Assembly (NCBI GenBank): GCA_003567805.1
Contig: PWYP01000142.1
Location: forward strand, 1-11,172
Direction: 5' to 3'
DNA length: 11,172 nt
Origin: PVC group bacterium
GTDB taxonomy: Bacteria; Verrucomicrobiota; Kiritimatiellia; UBA8416
In this document: positions 7,541-11,172 of the stretch, piece by piece
How the letters are laid out: each line of letters opens with the position of its first letter
Position numbering within the stretch: position 1 is the stretch's first letter
Position numbers and translations under genes: made by a program
The notes under the pieces: generated by a model
Seen by the model: the letters and a program-made list of their open reading frames with translations, nothing else
What the model was told of the DNA's origin: nothing
The model's database searches: none

Positions 7541-7830
7541 CTTTTGTTATTTGTGATATCTACGGTCCACAGTCGATTGGTAAAGGAAGATGTGTAGTGG
7601 ATGTGTAGCGTTCCATTTGTGATGTAAGTGTCTGTGTTCAAAAGGGCGAGATAATCCAGCAATTCGTCTGGGGTAATTCCTACCTTCTTGTCGTTGTCGA
7701 ATACCCAGACAATAAAATCAATTTTTTCCATTCGATGCCGATCAAGCCGTCGTTTCCCGACTAACAGTAGGGCTGTGAGCGTAACGCTCACTATCAATAG
7801 CAAAATAACATGTGTCCGTCTGTGTTTCAT
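7513..7830 (-). CDS. Small membrane-anchored protein, unknown function (cassette 5, second gene)
   Basis: A 105-residue protein with a short basic N-terminus (MKHRRTH) and one membrane helix, VILLLIVSVTLTALLLVG, so about 80 residues should face the outside of the inner membrane. The exposed part begins with basic RRLDRHRMEK and has no recognised fold; the segment ITPDELLDYLALLNTDTYI may be a small helical hairpin. AGG lies seven bases before the ATG. The frame ends inside attC C, whose bases encode the last residues (RPNNPLPSE). It follows the 7874-8356 gene by 43 bp, and the gap may hold a degenerate attC, so it could be its own cassette. Confidence 0.7.
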   Translation of the reverse strand: MKHRRTHVILLLIVSVTLTALLLVGKRRLDRHRMEKIDFIVWVFDNDKKVGITPDELLDYLALLNTDTYITNGTLHIHYTSSFTNRLWTVDITNNKRPNNPLPSE

Positions 7831-7837
7831 GCAATTA

Positions 7838-7884
7838 CCTGAACGTTGAAGTGATCCTCCGTAACCATTTGTTTTACGTTCTAG
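7838..7884 (-). repeat. Possible short or degenerate attC site D
   Basis: Between two cassette genes, minus-strand CTAGAAC (7884-7878) and GTTCAGG (7844-7838) bracket 33 bases; the terminal GAACGT and ACGTTC pair perfectly. The upstream stop codon (7874-7876) lies just inside the R''-like end, and the next ATG is eight bases after the R'-like end, matching the other sites. The inner stem is weak (AAATG with CACTT) and the GTGTG motif is absent. At 47 nt it is shorter than the rest. Confidence 0.4.
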
Positions 7885-8356
7885 CAGATGATTTAGATTT
7901 GCGTCGTGCCTTTTTAGATTTCTTTGCCTTGTTGGGCTTGGTCACCACAAATGCGCCGACGATCGCATGTACGATGCCATACGCACCAACTATAAAGCCG
8001 ATGGATATTGCCTGACTGAATATGACGTGGTGAAACCGAGCGGTTTTCGTTCCCCTTTTGGGATCGAGGTAGAAACTGACTTCGTATTTGGAGATGCTAT
8101 TGTCTTTTGCTATCGACCATATCTGCGCAAGTGCGGGGGTATTGGTGGGTGCGCTACTCATTTCCAGTGCGCCGCGGACAATCTCGGGAGAAAGATCATG
8201 TTCGTTCGCAATGGTTTTGATGTCGACAAGGGCTGGTTTGCCAGCTACCTGCTCGTGGCTTCTCCTCAGCAACAGTCGCTGAAAGCCAACCAACCCGAGG
8301 CTGAATGCTAGAACTAAGATCGCATATGAAAGAAGCCGGTGTTTCCATTTTGTCAT
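7874..8356 (-). CDS. Two-helix membrane protein with basic tail, unknown function (cassette 5)
   Basis: A 160-residue protein from the ATG at 8356, chosen because GGAG lies six bases upstream; an ATG four codons earlier has no such site. Helix 1 (about 9-27, YAILVLAFSLGLVGF) is followed by a soluble stretch of about 75 residues containing LVDIKTIANEHDLSPEIVRG, which looks like a small helix-turn-helix-like bundle. Helix 2 (FIVGAYGIVHAIVGAFVV) follows. The last 22 residues are strongly basic (TKPNKAKKSKKARRKSKSSA), probably cytoplasmic and able to bind nucleic acid or anionic lipid. If both helices cross, both ends are cytoplasmic. No family is recognised. Confidence 0.72.
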   Translation of the reverse strand: MTKWKHRLLSYAILVLAFSLGLVGFQRLLLRRSHEQVAGKPALVDIKTIANEHDLSPEIVRGALEMSSAPTNTPALAQIWSIAKDNSISKYEVSFYLDPKRGTKTARFHHVIFSQAISIGFIVGAYGIVHAIVGAFVVTKPNKAKKSKKARRKSKSSART

Positions 8357-8374
8357 TCGATTCTCCATTCTCTG

Positions 8375-8448
8375 GTTTAACGTGTGCCAAACCCGCCGGG
8401 GGGAGTTGTATTCAATTACCTTTAGTAGGGTTCAGGCGATGGTTCTCC
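8375..8448 (-). repeat. attC site E
   Basis: 74 nt on the minus strand, R'' GGAGAAC to R' GTTAAAC (a full match to GTTRRRY). Flanks GCCTGAACCCTACT and GGCACAC are shared with sites A and F. The inner stem is imperfect: GGTAATTG pairs with CAACTCC around AATA, with CCC/GGG outside. The frame of the upstream lipoprotein gene runs into it and stops at 8412-8414. Confidence 0.75.
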
Positions 8449-9299
8449 TTTTTTTCGCTTTTCCAGGATGCCTCGTAGGTGATCCCATTCAGGTGGCCCT
8501 CGACATCTTCCTCATACGGAACAATGAAGGACGCTTCGCATCGTCCGGCGCTCCATCGATATTTGGCCGTCACCTTAACCCCCTTGGGATTACGGGTTGT
8601 ATAGACCTCCCAATGTTTCTGATTCCCGCTGGTCATCCCAGATGAGCTTTGGTCGATCGTTGAATATGCAACATCCCATGTTTGACCGTCCGCTGGGATG
8701 GAGAACACAAGGTGCAATACGCTATCGGGATCTTCGAGGGAGATGTGTTTTGGAAGTCGCTTCTTCCTCTTAGGTACAGGACCATCAGTCCGCACAAGGT
8801 GGATTCCACTGAAGTTACGTACCTCATTTCGTTTTGCATCGAGGGCAACATGAAACAGCTTAGCCTCGTTATCTCTCGTGAACTCGAATCCCAGCAATCC
8901 ACGGATCCCGTGGAATGCTGAAAGAGGATCTCGCTTGATGAGTTCATCGAGCGGCGGCTGATCGTTCGAGTATGGGTGTTTCCGATCATGGATCAGCAGG
9001 GTGATGGACATCTCGTCCTGCTTGTAAATGGAAACTTTGTTGGAGACCCCGGAGTCATGCTCTTGCTGGTAGCATACAAATGATAGCATGTTTTTGCCAT
9101 GGAACTCGTAGCGGATACGCGACAGATTGTCTGGCGTGACGTGGTCATCCCAGCCGAGGACCTGCTTTCCCAAGCTGTGCTCCAGCATAGTGCTTTTTGT
9201 ATCGACCAGCCAGATGCCCTGAAGATCGGCGAGGCCTTTTGGCGACGAACAACCGGTCGCAAGGACCAGCGCGACAAGTATGAAGATACGTTTCATCAT
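8412..9299 (-). CDS. Lipoprotein of unknown function (cassette 4)
   Basis: A 295-residue protein with a classic lipoprotein signal: MMKRIFILVALVLATG then Cys17, followed by Ser-Ser. The start of the mature part, DLQGIWLVDTKSTM, resembles the first strand of lipocalin-like or DUF-type lipoproteins (GxW), but no catalytic motif follows. A basic segment (PVPKRKKRLPKH, near residue 180) separates two beta-rich halves; the second has SIPADGQTWDVAYSTI and KVTAKYRWSAGRCEASFIVP. It should sit in the inner or outer membrane facing the periplasm. The last eleven residues (ENHRLNPTKGN) are encoded by attC E. Two adjacent ATGs are possible starts, with only a weak ACAGAG before them. It begins about 8 bp after attC F. 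Confidence 0.8.
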   Translation of the reverse strand: MMKRIFILVALVLATGCSSPKGLADLQGIWLVDTKSTMLEHSLGKQVLGWDDHVTPDNLSRIRYEFHGKNMLSFVCYQQEHDSGVSNKVSIYKQDEMSITLLIHDRKHPYSNDQPPLDELIKRDPLSAFHGIRGLLGFEFTRDNEAKLFHVALDAKRNEVRNFSGIHLVRTDGPVPKRKKRLPKHISLEDPDSVLHLVFSIPADGQTWDVAYSTIDQSSSGMTSGNQKHWEVYTTRNPKGVKVTAKYRWSAGRCEASFIVPYEEDVEGHLNGITYEASWKSEKKENHRLNPTKGN

Positions 9300-9307
9300 C
9301 TCTGTAA

Positions 9308-9381
9308 GGCGATCGTGTGTCTTCCCCGCTGGGGAAAATGTGTGTAATTTTCCACCAGTAGGGCTCCGGCGATGGTTGGCT
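9308..9381 (-). repeat. attC site F
   Basis: 74 nt on the minus strand, R'' AGCCAAC to R' GATCGCC. The inner stem pairs CTGG(T)GGAAAAT with ATTTTCCCCAG around TACACAC, leaving one unpaired T on the gene-side arm, as expected of attC extrahelical bases. The flanks CCCTA and CGGGG match site A. R' reads GAT instead of GTT. Confidence 0.75.
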
Positions 9382-9385
9382 CAAG

Positions 9386-9646
9386 CTATGCTACTTGGCG
9401 TGTCTGATCCCGAATGCCGAACAGAAGATTCGTTACGGAAATATCTTCGTCAAGGTCATCCCAATGTAAACCTGCTCCGCCACCACTAATGATATATTTG
9501 TTCCGCTCTTCGGGGGTCGCCTGCAAGAGGCGAGGGAAGTAGGCCAAAGGTACCCCGAGTTGACGTCCGTCAGATAGATCGACCCACATTGTGTCTGCAT
9601 CAAAATGAATGCGTATAGCAAAGGCTTCAGCTACTAAAGTACTCAT
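9386..9646 (-). CDS. DUF2442 domain protein, putative antitoxin-like partner (cassette 3)
   Basis: An 86-residue protein matching the DUF2442 pattern: VDLSDGRQLGVPLAYFPRLL, then ATPEER, a Gly-rich turn, and LHWDDLDEDISVTNLLFG (family consensus hW..LDEDI.v..LL.G). DUF2442 proteins are small and usually encoded beside DUF4160 proteins. The pair is listed as toxin-antitoxin-like by prediction tools, but the biochemical role is not settled as far as I know. The ATG lies inside the end of the DUF4160 gene (20-bp overlap), with GAGAGG seven bases upstream, so the two are translationally linked. The stop lies 5 bp before the R'' of attC F. The call to the family is firm; the function is inferred. 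Confidence 0.88.
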   Translation of the reverse strand: MSTLVAEAFAIRIHFDADTMWVDLSDGRQLGVPLAYFPRLLQATPEERNKYIISGGGAGLHWDDLDEDISVTNLLFGIRDQTRQVA

Positions 9647-9872
9647 CCCAATACCTCTCTATCTCATCCTTGTGTTTTATCGCAACGTCCAGCAGTTCTT
9701 TCAATTCGTGAGCAGACAGTCCATATGAACTCGCAACCGATGGGTACGGCACAAGCCATAATTTGGCCAGTGCTTGACCTTTGCGCACATGAATGTGCAA
9801 AGGCTCCAGTGGATCACCTTCGTTAGAGTAGAAGAAAAACCTATATCCTCGGTATCGTAATACGACTGGCAT
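9627..9872 (-). CDS. DUF4160 domain protein, putative toxin-like partner (cassette 3)
   Basis: An 81-residue protein matching DUF4160: MPVVLRYRGYRFFFYSNEGD, then EPLHIHVRKGQALAKLWL (the P-x-HIHV motif with His26 and His28), then a C-terminal helix pair LSAHELKELLDVAIKHKDEI ending ERYWDEYF. Length and start (MP.VLR) are normal for the family. It overlaps the DUF2442 gene, the usual arrangement. The start codon is 48 bp after attC G with no strong ribosome binding site, so expression may be weak or depend on upstream transcription. Such pairs are common in integron arrays, where they may stabilise cassettes; that role is inference. Confidence 0.88.
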   Translation of the reverse strand: MPVVLRYRGYRFFFYSNEGDPLEPLHIHVRKGQALAKLWLVPYPSVASSYGLSAHELKELLDVAIKHKDEIERYWDEYFSS

Positions 9873-9919
9873 GTATGCAGGCTATAAAACCAGCGCGGTT
9901 TCGTCCATATTCTTTTCTG

Positions 9920-9982
9920 AGCCAACGTCAGCGTTGAGAATTCGGCGCGTTAGCGACGATACCCACCAGCCCTTTGTTGGCT
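9920..9982 (-). repeat. attC site G
   Basis: 63 nt on the minus strand with perfect seven-base inverted ends: R'' AGCCAAC and R' GTTGGCT. Inner pairing is weaker (GTCGC with GCTGAC plus a short GAATTC palindrome). It shares the R'-side sequence GACGTTGGCT with site H. The stop codon of the upstream gene (9981-9983) overlaps R''. Confidence 0.7.
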
Positions 9983-10487
9983 ATTGTTTGTTGGGAAACA
10001 GAATCATCCTTGTCTCCGCCATGATCTTTCTGAACTCCGCCGTGCTGCCCACAGCTCTAATAATGTGCTTATAAGGCTGTCCATTGGAGTCTTGGTATTC
10101 AATCAGCGTGACAGTTTCGCCTGGCTGTACCCGAAACGAATCACCTAGTTCGACCTGTTGTGTGATCGTCGCTCCAGCAGGAATACTGATGGCCTTTTCT
10201 CCCCCTCCTGTTGAGCGGAACAAAGGGAGGTTGCCGAACAGGCTTCCGCCACCACTTCCGCTGATACCGCCAGAACGCATTGACTCGTCTGCCCCTACTC
10301 CATAAGAAATGATGTATATCGTTCCTGCGCTGTAGGTTCTATATCCAACATAAACGGTGTGATCCATCGAATCTACCTTCGTGATCTGGATGTCGCAATA
10401 GGCACGAGAGGGGAAGCGCGAAGCAATACCAGCGACGATGACACAGGCGACGATAACACCAAAGAGGATAACAGTGTTGCGTTTCAT
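9981..10487 (-). CDS. N-terminally anchored extracytoplasmic protein, unknown function (cassette 2)
   Basis: A 168-residue protein from the ATG at 10487, ten bases after AGGAG; a TTG inside attC H would extend it by seven residues but lies before that site. MKRNTVILFGVIVACVIVAG is a basic-then-hydrophobic segment that acts as a signal anchor or signal peptide. The rest is probably outside: beta-rich, with a glycine/serine-rich loop (RSGGISGSGGGSLFGN) in the middle and SFRVQPGETVTLIEYQDSNG, which looks like a beta-sandwich edge. There is a single Cys just after the anchor (YCDIQI), not in a good lipobox. Its stop lies in attC G. No family is recognised. Confidence 0.75.
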   Translation of the reverse strand: MKRNTVILFGVIVACVIVAGIASRFPSRAYCDIQITKVDSMDHTVYVGYRTYSAGTIYIISYGVGADESMRSGGISGSGGGSLFGNLPLFRSTGGGEKAISIPAGATITQQVELGDSFRVQPGETVTLIEYQDSNGQPYKHIIRAVGSTAEFRKIMAETRMILFPNKQ

Positions 10488-10502
10488 AAAGATCCATCTC
10501 CT

Positions 10503-10567
10503 AGCCAACGTCGAAAATCATGATTTTTCGCGGCTACGCGAAAATATCATGGATTTTCTGGTTGGGA
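10503..10567 (-). repeat. attC site H
   Basis: 65 nt on the minus strand, R'' TCCCAAC to R' GTTGGCT. It has the best stem in the array: 20 bases on one arm (10513-10532) pair with 22 on the other (10537-10558) around GCTA. The two extra bases (C and A) are both on the gene-proximal arm. Unpaired bases confined to that arm are a known feature that lets the integrase choose the bottom strand. R' is followed at once by the AGGAG ribosome binding site of the next gene. Confidence 0.85.
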
Positions 10568-10570
10568 ATG

Positions 10571-10948
10571 CTATTCAATTCCTAGTCTCTTTGAGATATA
10601 TTGTGTCACAAGGGTGAGGATCGAACCGCCAACGACGCCAATGCCTGTCCAGAAAGCCTTCTTTGACCATGACATGACTTTCCCTGTAACGGTACTTTCC
10701 CGGATTTCTCTCTCCAATACATCCATGTAGCGTCTGCCTTCAAGCGTGACGTCGACTACACCGGCTTGGATTGGAACTTCACGACCATTCTTGGCGACCC
10801 CACCATCAAGATATCCTGAGTTGATCAACTGTGCGCAAAGCTTGACCTCCTCCAAATCTCCGTCGTCTCCGACAGAATAGGGCGTGTCCCCCTTGTGAGA
10901 GAGGACGCGATACATCAAATTCAGTATCGGTTGTCTGACTGACTGCAT
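10571..10948 (-). CDS. Winged-helix-like protein with C-terminal membrane helix (cassette 1)
   Basis: A 125-residue protein with an excellent AGGAGG five bases before the ATG. Residues 30-80 (LEEVKLCAQLINSGYLDGG, then VVDVTLEGRRYMDVLE) have the pattern of a small winged-helix domain, as in DUF2513-type proteins: a recognition-type helix, a turn and a beta wing ending in LTxxGxxFLD. After a charged linker, residues 99-117 (FWTGIGVVGGSILTLVTQYI) form one membrane helix near the C-terminus, followed by basic KRLG. This would hold a cytoplasmic domain at the inner membrane by its tail. The role is unknown; membrane-tethered regulator or effector are possibilities. The stop lies 4 bp before attC H. 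Confidence 0.8.
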   Translation of the reverse strand: MQSVRQPILNLMYRVLSHKGDTPYSVGDDGDLEEVKLCAQLINSGYLDGGVAKNGREVPIQAGVVDVTLEGRRYMDVLEREIRESTVTGKVMSWSKKAFWTGIGVVGGSILTLVTQYISKRLGIE

Positions 10949-10964
10949 ATGATCCTCCTCTCAT

Positions 10965-11003
10965 TCCCATCGGGATAGGATCGCCCCTTTCAGGGCGACC
11001 CTC
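10965..11003 (-). repeat. Remnant of an attC site interrupted by the intron
   Basis: On the minus strand the end nearest the cassette 1 gene is GATGGGA, six of seven bases matching the reverse complement of that cassette's R'' (GTTGGGA), so it is probably the R' boundary. Next to the intron is a stem GG(A)TCGCCC / GGGCGACC (10978-10986 with 10993-11000) with one unpaired A. The remaining part of the site would lie beyond the intron, outside the window. Confidence 0.5.
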
Positions 11004-11172
11004 GTGCGCTGTTGAGTGACAGCGTTCCCATCGGGTGAAAGACCCGATCCGGTTGCAACCGTTGTGCAGCCGAGAACTTGAAGTAACTGCGTCGCCGTGA
11101 GGCGGGGTGGAGAGCAACGGAAAGGATCAGATCGACCGCAACGAAAGTGAACACGATTCGGCGTGAAAGGAA
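11004..11172 (+). mobile_element. 5' end of a bacterial group IIC intron (continues beyond window)
   Basis: The plus strand starts with GTGCGC, the usual 5' boundary of group II introns, and continues with domain I-like hairpins: CGCTGT/ACAGCG (11007-11024), ATCGGGT-gaaag-ACCCGAT (11030-11048), the palindrome CGGTTGCAACCG (11050-11061) and CGCC-gtga-GGCG (11093-11104). Compared from memory with the Oceanobacillus iheyensis class C intron, it shares in the same order and at near-identical distance the GGGUGAxAGxCCCGA hairpin, GAAGUAAC and GAACACGA. The 5' exon ends in a stem-loop, as class C introns require. It runs opposite to the cassette genes. The reverse transcriptase/maturase gene should lie to the right. 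Confidence 0.8.

Larger units (their letters stand above)
5570..10971 (-). mobile_element. Integron gene-cassette array (no integrase in window)
   Basis: Nine small genes all lie on the minus strand and are separated by related hairpin repeats with AAC...GTT-type termini (attC sites at 5570, 6816, 7472, 8375, 9308, 9920 and 10503; a weaker one at 7838; an interrupted one at 10965). Each unit is one gene, or one overlapping pair, followed by a site, with the stop codon at or inside the site. That is the standard layout of integron cassettes. Reading direction is right to left, so attI/intI, if present, would lie to the right of the window. Genes in neighbouring cassettes are unrelated to each other and mostly unrecognisable, as is usual for chromosomal integrons. 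A group IIC intron at the right edge supports the call. Confidence 0.8.

Noticed and set aside
10488..10508. TTG start that would extend the cassette 2 protein by seven residues
   Set aside because: It lies inside the attC R' box and upstream of the AGGAG that serves the ATG at 10487.
5570..10567. Repeats as a CRISPR array
   Set aside because: Repeats are 600-1300 bp apart, differ in their centres, and have genes between them.
10964..11035. Direct repeat TTCCCATCGGG in the 5' exon (10964) and the intron (11026)
   Set aside because: Eleven bases, partly explained by the R' box and a domain I hairpin; probably coincidence, without other duplicated sequence around it.

Overview
The window looks bacterial, with moderate GC. 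It joins a core-gene block (about 1-5240) to an accessory block (about 5570-11172). The phylum cannot be fixed from the sequence. A long-form HisG, a tiny AURKAIP1/COX24-type ribosomal protein (bS22-like) and the style of the truncated first protein would suit a member of the PVC superphylum (Verrucomicrobiota, Kiritimatiellota or Lentisphaerota); this is a low-confidence guess.

Core block. Two plus-strand genes open the window: the 3' end of a protein of unknown function, then a five-helix membrane protein. They converge on a tightly packed minus-strand run: hisG (ATP phosphoribosyltransferase) > a 29-residue bS22-like protein > a TPR lipoprotein > a GT4 glycosyltransferase > tsaE (tRNA t6A synthesis ATPase). 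The last three are joined by TAATG and ATGA overlaps. A good sigma70-type promoter lies about 120 bp upstream of hisG, so the five genes are probably one operon.

Accessory block. From 5570 to about 10971 every gene is on the minus strand, and the genes are separated by imperfect hairpin repeats of 63-75 nt with AAC...GTT-type ends. I read these as integron attC sites: seven clear ones, a possible shorter eighth at 7838-7884, and one interrupted site at 10965-11003. They divide the region into seven or eight gene cassettes. In the best cases the first seven bases of a cassette are the exact reverse complement of the R'' box at its end, as expected of a unit that circularises. No integrase gene is in the window, so this is either the distal end of a chromosomal integron or a cluster of attC sites without an integrase. 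The array ends about 330 bp upstream of hisG.

Cassette cargo. In reading order (right to left): a winged-helix-like protein with a C-terminal membrane helix; an N-terminally anchored protein; a DUF4160/DUF2442 overlapping pair; a lipoprotein; two small membrane proteins; a six-helix membrane protein; and a secreted protein with two similar beta-rich halves. Most are predicted to go to the envelope and have no function I recognise. In three cases the reading frame runs into the attC site, which encodes the last 9-23 residues.

Right edge. From 11004 onward, on the plus strand and therefore opposite to the cassette genes, the sequence has the 5' domain I features of a bacterial group IIC intron (GTGCG start and a series of hairpins). 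It is inserted just after a stem-loop belonging to the interrupted attC-like site. Class C introns are known to target attC sites, usually opposite to the cassettes, so this supports the integron reading. The intron's reverse transcriptase would lie beyond the window.
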